Positions 8,234 through 17,204 of a stretch of 64,000 nucleotides of DNA are shown piece by piece. Both the position numbers and the translations under genes were made by a program. The stretch is from Sphingomonas sp. QA11. GTDB lineage: Bacteria > Pseudomonadota > Alphaproteobacteria > Sphingomonadales > Sphingomonadaceae. The stretch's first letter is position 1, and each line of letters starts with the position of its first letter. Where the stretch lies: positions 2,170,001 to 2,234,000 of the forward strand of contig NZ_CP098774.1 of NCBI RefSeq assembly GCF_028473665.1, in the 5' to 3' direction. The notes under the pieces were generated by a model. The model searched no databases. It saw nothing but the letters and a program-made list of their open reading frames with translations, and was not told the origin of the DNA.

Positions 8234-8256
8234 CTTGTAGAAACCCACTCTACAAG
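8234..8256 (+). promoter_or_regulatory. Late-operon activator palindrome (J operon)
   Basis: CTTGTAGA-N7-TCTACAAG, perfect 8-bp arms. It is centred 56 nt before the GTG start of gpJ. The same element recurs at 16211-16231, with the same inner spacer except for one base and the same downstream GACC. In P2-type phages the zinc protein Ogr binds a TGT...ACA dyad about 55 bp upstream of late transcription starts, so this is the probable Ogr-like site. It also looks like a hairpin, but has no T-run. Confidence 0.75.
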
Positions 8257-8300
8257 ACCAGTGGATAGCCATCCGCCACGCGCCCCGGCGACATGGCCGC

Positions 8301-9218
8301 GTGCCGGAATATGCCAACACCACAACCGCGATCGATCTCTCGCGCCTGCCGGCGCCGAGCTTCCTCGCCGTGCCGGCCTACGAGACGATCCTCGCCGAAA
8401 TCATCGCCTATCTGCAGTCGCCCGAGATCTTGCCGGAATTCGATGCGACCGTTGATTCCGACCCGGCCGTCAAGATCGTTCAGGTCCTCGCCTATCGCGA
8501 GTTGCTTCGGATCAAGGCATTCAACGACGACGCGCTGAAGGTGATGCTGGCCTATTCGACCGGCGCGGATCTTGAGCAGATCGGCGCACGCCTCAATGTA
8601 GCCCGCCTGGTGCTCGATCCCGGCAATCCGGCAAACGGAATCGATCCCACATACGAATCCGACGATGCCCTGCGGCTGCGGATCCAGCTCGCGCCCGAAA
8701 GCTTCACCGTCGCGGGGCCGGAAGCAGCGTACCGGTTCCACGCGATGTCGGCCGACGCGACGATCCGCGACGTCAGCGCCACCAGTCCGCAGCCCGGCCA
8801 GGTCCTTATCACGCTCCTGTCGCGCCTCGGCGACGGGACGGCGGATGCTGACCAGATCGACGCCGTCGCTGATATGCTCGGCGTGGTATCCGGCAATCGC
8901 CGCCGGCCGCTTGGCGATCAAGTCATCGTCCAGTCGGCGGATATCGTTGAATACCAGATCGAGGCACGGCTCCGGCTGTATTCCGGGCCAGACGAGGTCC
9001 TTGTGCTGGCCGCTTCGCAGTTGGCCGTGAACGCCTGGCTGGCGGACAGCGGGATGCTCGGCGTCGATGCGACGCGCGCGTTGATCAACGCTGCCGTGGT
9101 GGTGCCCGGCGTGATGAATGTCGAGCTGGTGCACCCACCCGCCGACGTCGTCGTTGACCGCACCCAATCGGCGAAATGCGTCGGCGTCCAGATCTCGGTG
9201 ATCGGCCTTGGCGAGTAA
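8301..9218 (+). CDS. Baseplate protein gpJ
   Basis: 305 residues (P2 gpJ: 302), with the baseplate J-like core including LPAPSFLAVPAYETILAEI, VKIVQVLAYRELLRIKAFND and LGDGTADADQIDAV. gpJ forms part of the baseplate wedge. The GTG start lacks a Shine-Dalgarno sequence and is at the position expected for the transcript start if the upstream palindrome acts like an Ogr site, so the message may be leaderless. The end overlaps gpI by 11 nt. Confidence 0.92.
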   Translation: MPEYANTTTAIDLSRLPAPSFLAVPAYETILAEIIAYLQSPEILPEFDATVDSDPAVKIVQVLAYRELLRIKAFNDDALKVMLAYSTGADLEQIGARLNVARLVLDPGNPANGIDPTYESDDALRLRIQLAPESFTVAGPEAAYRFHAMSADATIRDVSATSPQPGQVLITLLSRLGDGTADADQIDAVADMLGVVSGNRRRPLGDQVIVQSADIVEYQIEARLRLYSGPDEVLVLAASQLAVNAWLADSGMLGVDATRALINAAVVVPGVMNVELVHPPADVVVDRTQSAKCVGVQISVIGLGE

Positions 9219-9864
9219 CCTTCTCCCGCCCAACGCGACCCGGCTTGAGCGCGCCCTCGCCGGCGCGACCGCGCGCATCGACGCGATTCCGATCGATGTT
9301 TCATCGCTATGGGATCCGTATAGGTGCCCGGCTCTGCTTCTGCCCTGGCTCGCCTGGTCTTTCTCGACTGATCGCTGGAATCCTGACTGGAGCGATGATG
9401 AAAAGCGCGCGGCGGTCGCCGGCGCGATCGAGCTGCAGAGCCACAAGGGGACGCGCTGGTCCGTCGAGCAGGTGCTTGCCTCGTTCGATGACTTGCTCGA
9501 GCTGGTCGAATGGTTCGAGGCATCGCCCCGCCTCGATCCACACACCTTTGAAGTCCGCCTCTCGCTGATCGACGGCAACGGACTGGCGCGCGGCGCGCGC
9601 GTCTCAGCCGACCGTGCCCGCGCGATCGTCGCCGAAGTCTCCAAGGTCAAACCGGTGCGCGAGCACCTGGTGCTTGTCCAGCAGCTCGCGCTCACGGGCG
9701 GGGTTTTCCCCTTCATGGCGGCGCAGACGGCCGGATATCGCCGTCTCGATCTCCCAGCGGGCGATGCCGACCCCGGCATGTCTTGGGAAGATTTGATTCA
9801 GGACGAGAACGGCGAGCCGCTCACCGGCGCCGACAACGGCTTTATCGATGGAGGCCCGGATTGA
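9208..9864 (+). CDS. Tail/baseplate protein gpI
   Basis: 218 residues; starts at TTG within the end of gpJ. The N-terminal NATRLERALA, the motif DVSSLWDPYRCPALLLPWLA and the helix KRAAVAGAIELQSHKGT are typical of P2 gpI, the baseplate wedge component to which fibres attach. Longer than P2 gpI (176) by a C-terminal extension ending in DNGFIDGGPD. Confidence 0.9.
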   Translation: MASNLLPPNATRLERALAGATARIDAIPIDVSSLWDPYRCPALLLPWLAWSFSTDRWNPDWSDDEKRAAVAGAIELQSHKGTRWSVEQVLASFDDLLELVEWFEASPRLDPHTFEVRLSLIDGNGLARGARVSADRARAIVAEVSKVKPVREHLVLVQQLALTGGVFPFMAAQTAGYRRLDLPAGDADPGMSWEDLIQDENGEPLTGADNGFIDGGPD

Positions 9865-11360
9865 GCGCGCTCAGCATGATCATCACCAACGCCGGCCGCG
9901 CCGCGCTGGTCAACGCCGGCGCGGGCGGCACCAACGCCGTGCGCGTGACGCAGGTCGGCCTCACCGCCAATGTGGTTGTCGTCGCGCCGACGCTCACGGC
10001 GCTCCCCGGCGAATTCAAGCGGCTCGCCACCATCTCGGGCATCGCGGCCGATGCCGAGACCGTCCACCTGCTCATGCGCGATTCGAGCGAGGACGTGTAC
10101 AATGTCCGCGCGATCGGCCTCTACCTGCAGGACGGCACGCTGTTCGCCGTCTATGGCCAGGCGGATGAAATCCTCGGCAAGGCCGAGGTCAGCACCTTCC
10201 TGCTCGCCGCGGATCTCCGTTTCCTCCCCGGTGAGGCCACGCTCGTCCAGTTCGGCGACACTAATTTCCTGAACCCACCCGCGACCGAAACCACCAAGGG
10301 TGTCGCCTATCTCGCCACCCTGGTCGAGGCCCTAGCCGGCGCCGTCACCGACAAGATTATCACCCCGGCAACGATGGCGTCTGTCCTCGCGAACTATGTC
10401 GCGGCCGACCAACTCGGTATCGCGAACGGCGTCGCGACGCTGGGGCCGGACGGCAAGCTGTTGCTGTCGCAACGCCCCCCGATCGATCTGATCGATGTTT
10501 TCCCCGTCGCCAATCAGGCGGCGATGCTCGCCCTTGCCGGCGCGACCGTTGGCGACTTTGCCGTCCGAGCTGACAACGGTCTGGTCTATGTGCTTCAGGC
10601 GCTGCCGCCGAGCAGCGTCGCGAGCTGGCTGGAGATCTCCACGCCGGCGCCGGTGTCCAGCGTCAACGGGAAGGTCGGCACGGTCGTGCTCAGTGCGGCC
10701 GATGTCGGCGCCGTTCCGATCGGGCGCAGCATCGGCGTCGCCGGCGGCGTGCTGCAGGGCGGCGGCGATCTCAGCGCTAACCGTATCATCACGCTGCCGG
10801 TGGCGACCCAACCCGAATGCGCGGCCGGCGTCATCGGTGACAAGGTCGTTACGCCAAGCGGGTTGGGGCCGCTGGTCGATGCCCTGGGCCAAAGGGTCAT
10901 GCTCAACCGCAGGATCGACGGTTCCGGCCTGGTCACGGGCGGCGGCGATCTCTCAGCCGACCGCACGCTGGACGTTCCGATTGCCAGCGCGGCCGAGATC
11001 CTCGCCGGCACGGAAAACCGCAAGGCCATCACCCCGGCCGGGCTTGCCGGTCTGCCGAAGAGCCTGACGCCCAACGGCTACGTCATCCTCGAAAGCGGCC
11101 TGATCATCCAATGGGTCCAATATCACTCGCTCATTCTCGGCGAGTACGCGATCCCCGTTTCCTGGCCGATCGTTTTCCCCACTGCGGCGCTCGGTGGATC
11201 GGTTTCGGCGTGGCTCGCCTTCCCGTCGCAGGTTCGGGACATGTGGGCGCAGTTGGTCGCGCAGGACCGCTTTGGCTGCACCGTCCAGCTCCAGCGCGGC
11301 AACAACGACATCAACAACAATCGCGTCGACGGGTTCGACGTCATCATTCTGGGATATTGA
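9861..11360 (+). CDS. Tail fibre protein gpH-like
   Basis: 499 residues from TTG 9861, which overlaps the gpI stop; an ATG 15 nt later is an alternative. The N-terminal third resembles the P2 gpH/tail-collar fibre baseplate-binding domain (ITNAGRAALVNA, FKRLATISGI). The middle contains repeated GGGDLSANR/GGGDLSADR units separated by about 55 residues. The C-terminal 90 residues resemble the gp53-like fibre tip (NGYVILESGLIIQWVQY ... NNNRVDGFDVIILGY). It is the probable receptor-binding fibre. Confidence 0.85.
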   Translation: MSALSMIITNAGRAALVNAGAGGTNAVRVTQVGLTANVVVVAPTLTALPGEFKRLATISGIAADAETVHLLMRDSSEDVYNVRAIGLYLQDGTLFAVYGQADEILGKAEVSTFLLAADLRFLPGEATLVQFGDTNFLNPPATETTKGVAYLATLVEALAGAVTDKIITPATMASVLANYVAADQLGIANGVATLGPDGKLLLSQRPPIDLIDVFPVANQAAMLALAGATVGDFAVRADNGLVYVLQALPPSSVASWLEISTPAPVSSVNGKVGTVVLSAADVGAVPIGRSIGVAGGVLQGGGDLSANRIITLPVATQPECAAGVIGDKVVTPSGLGPLVDALGQRVMLNRRIDGSGLVTGGGDLSADRTLDVPIASAAEILAGTENRKAITPAGLAGLPKSLTPNGYVILESGLIIQWVQYHSLILGEYAIPVSWPIVFPTAALGGSVSAWLAFPSQVRDMWAQLVAQDRFGCTVQLQRGNNDINNNRVDGFDVIILGY

Positions 11361-11362
11361 CG

Positions 11363-11869
11363 ATGTCGGTTCGCTGGAGCCCGGCTGACGGGCATTTCTA
11401 TCACGCGGATCTCCACGGCGAAGCGATCCCGGCCGACGCGGTCCGCGTCACCCGTCGTCGTCACGCCGAATTGCTCGCCGGCCGTGCTGCAGGCCGGGCG
11501 ATCGTCGTTGGCCCGAACGGCAGGCCGGAGCTGGCGCCGGTGCGTAAACCCAGCGTCGCCCAGCGTCGCCTATGGGCCGTTGCCGACATCAAGGCCGAGG
11601 CGCGTCGACGGATCCTCACGATCGCCTCGCTTGAGCGCCAGGCGAACGACAACGCAGCGATCGCCACCGCCGCATTTCAGATCGCTACCGGAACTGATGG
11701 CCTGGGCGACGCCATCGCCGGGGCGATCGAGGCTGCGCGCCGGCGCGAACGAATCGACACAGTCCGCGCCGCGAGCAACGCCCTCGAGCAGAAGATCGCC
11801 GCCTGGTCGGCCGCTGCCCTTTCCACCTTCGACGCCGGCGCTGACGCGCACTGGCCGACCGGAGCCTGA
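11363..11869 (+). CDS. Tail fibre assembly chaperone-like protein
   Basis: 168 residues. The N-terminal part (FYHADLHGEAIPADAVRVT ... HAELLAGRAAGRAIVV) matches the N-terminal domain of tail fibre assembly proteins, and the location after the fibre gene agrees with P2 gpG. The C-terminal half is helical with a DUF4376-like look. It probably helps trimerisation of the fibre. ATG two bases after the fibre stop; no strong ribosome-binding site. Confidence 0.7.
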   Translation: MSVRWSPADGHFYHADLHGEAIPADAVRVTRRRHAELLAGRAAGRAIVVGPNGRPELAPVRKPSVAQRRLWAVADIKAEARRRILTIASLERQANDNAAIATAAFQIATGTDGLGDAIAGAIEAARRRERIDTVRAASNALEQKIAAWSAAALSTFDAGADAHWPTGA

Positions 11870-11872
11870 TCC

Positions 11873-14800
11873 ATGTCCAAGATCCCCGCCCTTCCCGAAG
11901 TCCTGGCGCCGACCGGCAATGAAGACGTGGTCATCCATAGCGGCGGTCGCGCGAAGCGGACGAAGCTGATCCGCATCATCGACACCATCATGGGCGCCGG
12001 CGCTGCCGTCGCCGCGCGCGACAAGGCGCAGAAATGGGCCGAGGAGAACGAAGATGTAGCGGTCGAGCCCGGCAAATTCTCGGCGCGGCATTGGGCACTG
12101 AAGAGTGCGTCGAGCGCGGCGGTCGCCATCGCCCAGGTCGCCGCTTCGGCTGGGTCCGCCGCTGCCGCCTATGCCTCGCAGATAGCAAGCGCTGCCTCCG
12201 CAGCGGTGGCCCTCGCGGCGATGAACACGGCCACCGCGCTCTTCAATGCGACAGGCCCGAACGCCTTTTACCGGTCTTATGCTGCGATGGTCGCCGCCTT
12301 CGCGACCGCCCCGAACAAATCGACGGCTGATGTGTATCCGGATTCCACGCGGAGCAATCGCGCGACGCGGTATCTGAAGGATACCGCGATCAATGCCGGC
12401 GCATGGATCTTCGTCCGCTATGTCGACACGCCCCCCACCTATTATTGCGACAGCAAATATGGTGACGACAACAACGACGGGCTGACGCCGGACACCCCCA
12501 AGAAGTCGCTGGCGGCGATCCAGACCGCTACGTCCGGACTTTCCGGGGTGTCGGTCGGCCTGGCGCGCGGTGGCCATTGGCGCGGCGAATTCATGGATCT
12601 CCAGAATACGCGCTGGGGCCGCATCTTCGCCTATGGGCAAGGCAAGCGCCCGATGATCGACGGCGCGGCGAACATGTTCCCCGGCGTCTGGCTCAAGCAC
12701 ACGACCTACGCCAACGTCTGGTATCAGCCGTTCACCATGCCGATGCCGACGGGAGGATCCGGCCCCGGCGATGAAAACCGCTGGCACCTCGGCCTGTGGG
12801 ATCAGGCGCCGGCGATCGGCCCCGGAACCGACACCCGCTCGAGCATCACCAGAATGGCCGAAGGCGCCAATGGCGGCTGGATCAAACGCGTCCTCAATGG
12901 CGATCCGCACCCCGATCCGGCGACCTTCGACAACGAGAAGGTCTATTCGACCGTTCTGGCGATGACGTCGCAGGACGAGTTTCTGGCGATCCTCAACGCC
13001 CATACCAATACGTTCGCGGTGTTCCCCGCCACGGGCGGCTATGAGCCGAACGATGGCGTGCCGCGCACGGCGTTCGTCGCCTATGTTCGCCTCGCGGATG
13101 ACAGCAACCCCAACACCAACGGTCGGACCCTGCTCATCAACCGGCAATATGGCCTCGCCGGCATGGGCAAGGGCATGGATTGCAGCGATGTGATCTTCTG
13201 CCGCAGCGGCGGCAAGGATATGATTTCAGGCTACCAGTTTCTTCCGGTGCCGCCCCACAATCCGTCCGACGACGGCGATATTTTCTCGGGGAATTTCCAC
13301 CGTTGCTCGTTCTGGGAGGCCGGGGCTCATGGCCCGGTTGTCTGCGGCATGAGCTTCTACGACTGCGACTATATCGGCCACTATATGCGCGACTCCTACA
13401 AGGGAGGCTGCGGCGCCTATCACAATTTCCGCTCCGCTGGCGGCGTGAACAAGGGGCGTGGCTACGAGATCGTGCGGTGCAAGGCCAAGCGGTTCGGATA
13501 CCTCGCTTATGGCCATGGCGGCGGCGACGGATCGGACGGGCAGAATGAGGTCTGTCATCTCGACACGATCTGGGCCGATGACGGCAGGGCGATTGCCGTT
13601 GGGGGCACGACGTCACAGGGCTATTGGTGCCGCAACGTCGTCGCCCGGGACGTAGATAGCTGCGGCGCCTCGTCCTTTCCGGAAACGACCTACGAAAATT
13701 GCGTGTTCATCATGCGCAACACCGGTGCCAACTCGATCGGCGGCGCTGGGTCGATCGCGGCGGTCTATCCGACCCCGCGTGTCGGCCGGGCGCGCTTTGT
13801 CAATTCGCTGGTCATCTCGCTCGGCCCCACCCTGGCCCTGCCGATGGGCTCGCAGGAGGCGCTGACACTGGAGCAATACCCAAGCCTGGTGCTTGAGCGC
13901 TCCACGATCTGGGGAAACATCACCGCCCAGACGAACCCCTTCTGGCGTCAGCTCAACATCACGATGGACCGGCACAGCTATCTGGGCGTGTTCAACAGCC
14001 TCGGCTCGGGCGATACCAACACCGAGGTCTATCCGACCGGGTCGATCGTCGCGAAGGGGCCGGACGGTGCCGGCAATTTCGGGTCGATCATCGAATGCGT
14101 GCGCACCCCGCCTGAAACGATTCGGGCAGCCTTTGCTGGAATCGAGGCCGGGGTGGAAACCGGCATCGTGCGTCAGCTCTGGCAATGGACGGTCCAGCAA
14201 AACGATATCGTTTATGTCCCGCCGCAATCGGCTGTCAGCACCGGCACCACCGGCTGGATCAACAATGGCGACGGTACGGCGACCATCCCGACATCGTTCA
14301 ACTTCGGGTCGAGCAATCTCGGCCGCGCCGTCAAGATCGCGCTGGGTAATGGCGCGACCGACTATTTCGGCGCGATCGTCAGCGTGCCCGACAATGGCAG
14401 CATCGTTGTCAGGCCGCTGCCGACCGCGCCGATCACGACGGCCAAGGCGCTGTCGGTCGGGTATTTTCGCCCGTTCCCGTTCCGCGACGCGGTAACCGCC
14501 TATATTTCGACTGACGGGACGCAGCTCAACCTGCCGAGCGCCAGCGGGTTCGCGGTCGGGCAATATGTGCGGGTCGGCAATATCCTGCCCGGTCAACCCG
14601 GCTATGGCGTGCGCAAGATCGTCGGCCTCAACGGCACGATCGCCACGTTCGATAAGCCCTGTCCGTGGAAACAGCGACAGAACTTCGTCGCCTATCGGTC
14701 CATCGCCACGCCGACCACCGGCACCGGCCGGACGCTGCCGACCGTGCAGCTTTCATGGGGCTTCCCGATCCAGGCGAGGATCCTCGTGCATGCGTCGTTT

Positions 14801-15142
14801 ATCGATCCCCGGATCGTCATCACGAAGGCCGAAGGCGGCGCCGACATCGTCATGGAGCAGTCGCTGGTCAATTCCAGCGGGGTTTTCATCCAGTCCGGCC
14901 TCTTCAGCACCGCGTTCAATTCGAGCGGCAACGCGGCGTCCTTCGCCAATGCCGACTACGAGGCCGGATATTGGGCGCAGGCGGTCAGCCTGGCGGCCGG
15001 TGACATCATGAAACTCTATTGCCTGGTCGACGTGCAGGAGATGCGCCTGGCCTTCAACACGCCCCCTGAACTTGGCGGCTATTCGCCCGCCAATACCTGC
15101 CTGCTGTCGCAGCGTCGCATTGGATATCGGCCCTCGATCTAG
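11873..15142 (+). CDS. Large tailspike/tail fibre with predicted beta-helix
   Basis: 1089 residues. The N-terminal 110 residues look like a virion-attachment segment followed by an Ala-rich coiled coil (about 75-125). From about residue 185 the sequence has the typical start of parallel beta-helix proteins (YYCDSKYGDDNNDGLTPDTP), and the middle 400 residues have the Gly/Asn/Cys-rich short-strand pattern of pectin-lyase-fold spikes. The C-terminal 250 residues look like separate receptor-binding or trimerisation domains. It may bind or degrade a surface polysaccharide; the enzymatic activity is inference. It is an addition to the P2 gene set. Confidence 0.75.
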   Translation: MSKIPALPEVLAPTGNEDVVIHSGGRAKRTKLIRIIDTIMGAGAAVAARDKAQKWAEENEDVAVEPGKFSARHWALKSASSAAVAIAQVAASAGSAAAAYASQIASAASAAVALAAMNTATALFNATGPNAFYRSYAAMVAAFATAPNKSTADVYPDSTRSNRATRYLKDTAINAGAWIFVRYVDTPPTYYCDSKYGDDNNDGLTPDTPKKSLAAIQTATSGLSGVSVGLARGGHWRGEFMDLQNTRWGRIFAYGQGKRPMIDGAANMFPGVWLKHTTYANVWYQPFTMPMPTGGSGPGDENRWHLGLWDQAPAIGPGTDTRSSITRMAEGANGGWIKRVLNGDPHPDPATFDNEKVYSTVLAMTSQDEFLAILNAHTNTFAVFPATGGYEPNDGVPRTAFVAYVRLADDSNPNTNGRTLLINRQYGLAGMGKGMDCSDVIFCRSGGKDMISGYQFLPVPPHNPSDDGDIFSGNFHRCSFWEAGAHGPVVCGMSFYDCDYIGHYMRDSYKGGCGAYHNFRSAGGVNKGRGYEIVRCKAKRFGYLAYGHGGGDGSDGQNEVCHLDTIWADDGRAIAVGGTTSQGYWCRNVVARDVDSCGASSFPETTYENCVFIMRNTGANSIGGAGSIAAVYPTPRVGRARFVNSLVISLGPTLALPMGSQEALTLEQYPSLVLERSTIWGNITAQTNPFWRQLNITMDRHSYLGVFNSLGSGDTNTEVYPTGSIVAKGPDGAGNFGSIIECVRTPPETIRAAFAGIEAGVETGIVRQLWQWTVQQNDIVYVPPQSAVSTGTTGWINNGDGTATIPTSFNFGSSNLGRAVKIALGNGATDYFGAIVSVPDNGSIVVRPLPTAPITTAKALSVGYFRPFPFRDAVTAYISTDGTQLNLPSASGFAVGQYVRVGNILPGQPGYGVRKIVGLNGTIATFDKPCPWKQRQNFVAYRSIATPTTGTGRTLPTVQLSWGFPIQARILVHASFIDPRIVITKAEGGADIVMEQSLVNSSGVFIQSGLFSTAFNSSGNAASFANADYEAGYWAQAVSLAAGDIMKLYCLVDVQEMRLAFNTPPELGGYSPANTCLLSQRRIGYRPSI

Positions 15143-15189
15143 GGTCGCCATGCGATGATTTTGCCAACTGAACGAGGGAGTAAAGCCTG

Positions 15190-15384
15190 ATGGCTCTGGT
15201 TATTCGAAACGACGGTGCGCAAGCTGTTACGATCCGCCTTGCCGATCCCGCGCGCCTCACCGAGCCGGGCGGCGGGCTGATCACTGATGTGATGATTCAC
15301 GCGGGGGAGGAGCAGACGCTCTACGCCTCGGATGGGATCATCATGACCGAGGCCCCTCACCCGATAGCACCAGCCGAAGGCTGA
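15190..15384 (+). CDS. Small conserved-type phage protein of unknown function
   Basis: 64 residues with GAGGGAG upstream of the ATG as a good ribosome-binding site. Beta-rich (VIRNDGAQAVTIRLA ... GGLITDVMIHAGEEQTLYAS), no cysteine and no membrane segment. It is the last gene of the J-to-spike operon and may be a spike accessory or capping protein. No family recognised. Confidence 0.65.
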   Translation: MALVIRNDGAQAVTIRLADPARLTEPGGGLITDVMIHAGEEQTLYASDGIIMTEAPHPIAPAEG

Positions 15385-15557
15385 TCGACTCGCCGCCTAA
15401 GTTCGCTACCGTTCGTCGTCAAATTGGCCAGCGGCTGAATCAATGGTCCAGCAAATCTTCAAAATGAGCTACCCGAGATCATCGCCCACGGGACCGCCAT
15501 TACGTTCAATCTAGAAACAATGGGCACACCGCAAGCCTAGCGATTAGAACTGCAGAT

Positions 15558-16073
15558 TTAACTATCAAGAGTGCATCTATAGATGGCTTCGGCAATATCT
15601 GATTTCGTTTTAGACGAGGGTTTATTGCCGAAAACCTCCTCCCTCATAGCGATATAAACATCGAGATCAGCTTTCCAGCCTGTGGCGCAGGGAGCCGATT
15701 TCTCGGGGGCAGTCCTCCAAAGATTTGCTAGAGAATGGATAACTGATTCGTCTCCGTAGACCGCTATTCGTGTAGCAGCTTGCTCCATAAGAGCTTCTGC
15801 TTGAACCGCTGCCGCACTCTGGCTGGTGGCTTGCGGATTCCATTCCCGGATCACAATCCGGCGCTGATTCGCAAAATCAACATATGAGGAAAGCCTGATT
15901 TCCTTCAATTTTGTATAGTCGGAAGAAGTTTTTGCTACCTGACCGTTGAGGCTTGAACCGAGCCAAACACCTCCAAGTGCTATCAAACCTGTAAAGGCGG
16001 TTGAGAAAATTAAACGGGAGAAGCTGGACTCTGATAAATATTTCTGTTTTTTGTCAGGGCTTTTCTGGTCCAT
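15558..16073 (-). CDS. AT-rich single-pass membrane protein, probable moron
   Basis: 171 residues; AGAGGA upstream of the ATG is a plausible ribosome-binding site. A charged cytoplasmic tail (residues 1-18) is followed by a membrane helix (about 20-44) and a helical soluble domain with two Cys. Base composition is clearly lower in GC than the flanking genes and the gene opposes the late operon, both signs of an acquired moron. Membrane topology would fit superinfection exclusion or host-surface modification, but no motif shows this. Confidence 0.7.
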   Translation of the reverse strand: MDQKSPDKKQKYLSESSFSRLIFSTAFTGLIALGGVWLGSSLNGQVAKTSSDYTKLKEIRLSSYVDFANQRRIVIREWNPQATSQSAAAVQAEALMEQAATRIAVYGDESVIHSLANLWRTAPEKSAPCATGWKADLDVYIAMREEVFGNKPSSKTKSDIAEAIYRCTLDS

Positions 16074-16210
16074 TGTGCCAAATCCTCTTGCCTTGTAAAT
16101 AATGAGTATGGGTCATTCTCGTATTAAGCAAGATCGAGGCGTGGCTGGGAACTTGGGATTTCAGGGTCGGTTGCCCTGGCTCTGATTGAGCCTCGATCAT
16201 AGAGAATCAA
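16074..16210. other. Intergenic AT-rich region with inverted repeat
   Basis: Carries the upstream region of the minus-strand moron. A 9-bp inverted repeat, GATCGAGGC (16132-16140) and GCCTCGATC (16190-16198), flanks 49 bases just before the late-promoter palindrome. No gene seen. Confidence 0.45.
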
Positions 16211-16231
16211 TTGTAGAAATCCACTCTACAA
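16211..16231 (+). promoter_or_regulatory. Late-operon activator palindrome (V operon)
   Basis: TTGTAGA-N7-TCTACAA, the second copy of the element at 8234. From the end of the shared block (GACC) to the start codon there are exactly 41 nt in both cases, and the dyad centre is 56 nt from the ATG of gpV. Identical geometry upstream of two unrelated genes supports a shared late promoter bound by the Ogr-like activator. Confidence 0.78.
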
Positions 16232-16276
16232 GACCCGAAACGCGCATCCGGAATTTGCGCTCGCCATGCTCCCCGC

Positions 16277-16828
16277 ATGAGCGACCCTGCCGACAATCAA
16301 CGCCTGATCGGCGATATCGTGCGTGAAGGCACGGTCGACTCCGTCGATCTCGGCGCCCGTACCTGTCGTTTCCGCACCGGCGACGTCGTCACCGGCGATA
16401 TCCCCTGGCTCGCCACGCGCTCCGGCGCGACCAAGACCTGGTCGCCGCCCAGCATCGGCGAGCAGGGCCTCCTCATTTGCCCCGAAGGCGATACCGCGCG
16501 CGGCGTGGTCCTGCCCGGCATTTTCAGCAACGACCACCCGGCGCCGTCCTCTGAGGATATTGAGCTGGTCGAATATGCGGACGGCGCGCGGATCTCCTAC
16601 GATGCGACCGCGCACGAGCTGAAAGCGATCCTTCCCGCCGGCGCGACGGTGACGATCTCGGCGGACGGCGGACTTTCCATCAAGGGCGATGTCGCGCTCG
16701 ACGGCAATCTGAGCGTGACCGGCACCATCGACGCGGATGGGGAAATCACCGGAAACGGGATCAAGCTGTCAGCGCACAAGCATCCCGGCGTGCAGGCGGG
16801 CGGCGCCAGGACGGGCACGCCCGAATGA
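16277..16828 (+). CDS. Baseplate assembly protein gpV (spike)
   Basis: 183 residues (P2: 211). N-terminal OB-like domain, a Gly-rich beta-helix region (ADGGLSIKGDVALDGNLSVTG) and a C-terminal SAHKHPGVQAGGARTGTPE, with the HxH pair that in P2 gpV binds iron at the membrane-piercing tip. No Shine-Dalgarno sequence, as for gpJ. Ends overlapping gpW by 4 nt. Confidence 0.92.
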   Translation: MSDPADNQRLIGDIVREGTVDSVDLGARTCRFRTGDVVTGDIPWLATRSGATKTWSPPSIGEQGLLICPEGDTARGVVLPGIFSNDHPAPSSEDIELVEYADGARISYDATAHELKAILPAGATVTISADGGLSIKGDVALDGNLSVTGTIDADGEITGNGIKLSAHKHPGVQAGGARTGTPE

Positions 16829-17193
16829 ACGGCATGGACGCGAGCACCGGCAAGCTGATCGGCGGCGAGGACCATCTTCGCCAGTCGGTCGCCGACATCC
16901 TCGGCACGCCCCTCGGCACGCGCATCGGGCGCCGTGATTACGGCTCCCTCCTGCCCGAGCTGCTCGATCAGCCCGACAATGCCCTGACCCGGCTGCGGAT
17001 CTTCGCCGCCTCGGCGCTCGCCCTGCAGCGCCAGGAACCGCGCCTGAAATCGTCGCGCTTTTCCCTGCGGCGCGGCGCCCAGCCCGGCGCCGCCGCCCTC
17101 ACCATCGCCGGCACCCGCACCGATGCGCCACGCCCCAATGCCGGCGTCACCCTCACCGTCCCTGTCCGCTCGCTGAGCGCGCTCACCGCCTGA
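16825..17193 (+). CDS. Baseplate wedge protein gpW (gp25-like)
   Basis: 122 residues of the gpW/gp25 family, with LIGGEDHLRQSVADILGTPLGTRIGRRDYGS in the N-terminal half, where the EPR-like motif position reads GRRDYGS. gp25-type proteins start sheath polymerisation at the baseplate. It overlaps the end of gpV in ATGA fashion. Confidence 0.9.
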   Translation: MNGMDASTGKLIGGEDHLRQSVADILGTPLGTRIGRRDYGSLLPELLDQPDNALTRLRIFAASALALQRQEPRLKSSRFSLRRGAQPGAAALTIAGTRTDAPRPNAGVTLTVPVRSLSALTA

Positions 17194-17204
17194 AAGGAAT
17201 CACC

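Noticed and set aside
8234..8256. Palindrome as an intrinsic terminator
   Set aside because: No T-run, and the same element at constant distance before two operons is better explained as an activator site.
11570..13147. 525-codon minus-strand frame opposite the tailspike
   Set aside because: Shadow frame without motifs; the plus strand reads through as one spike protein.
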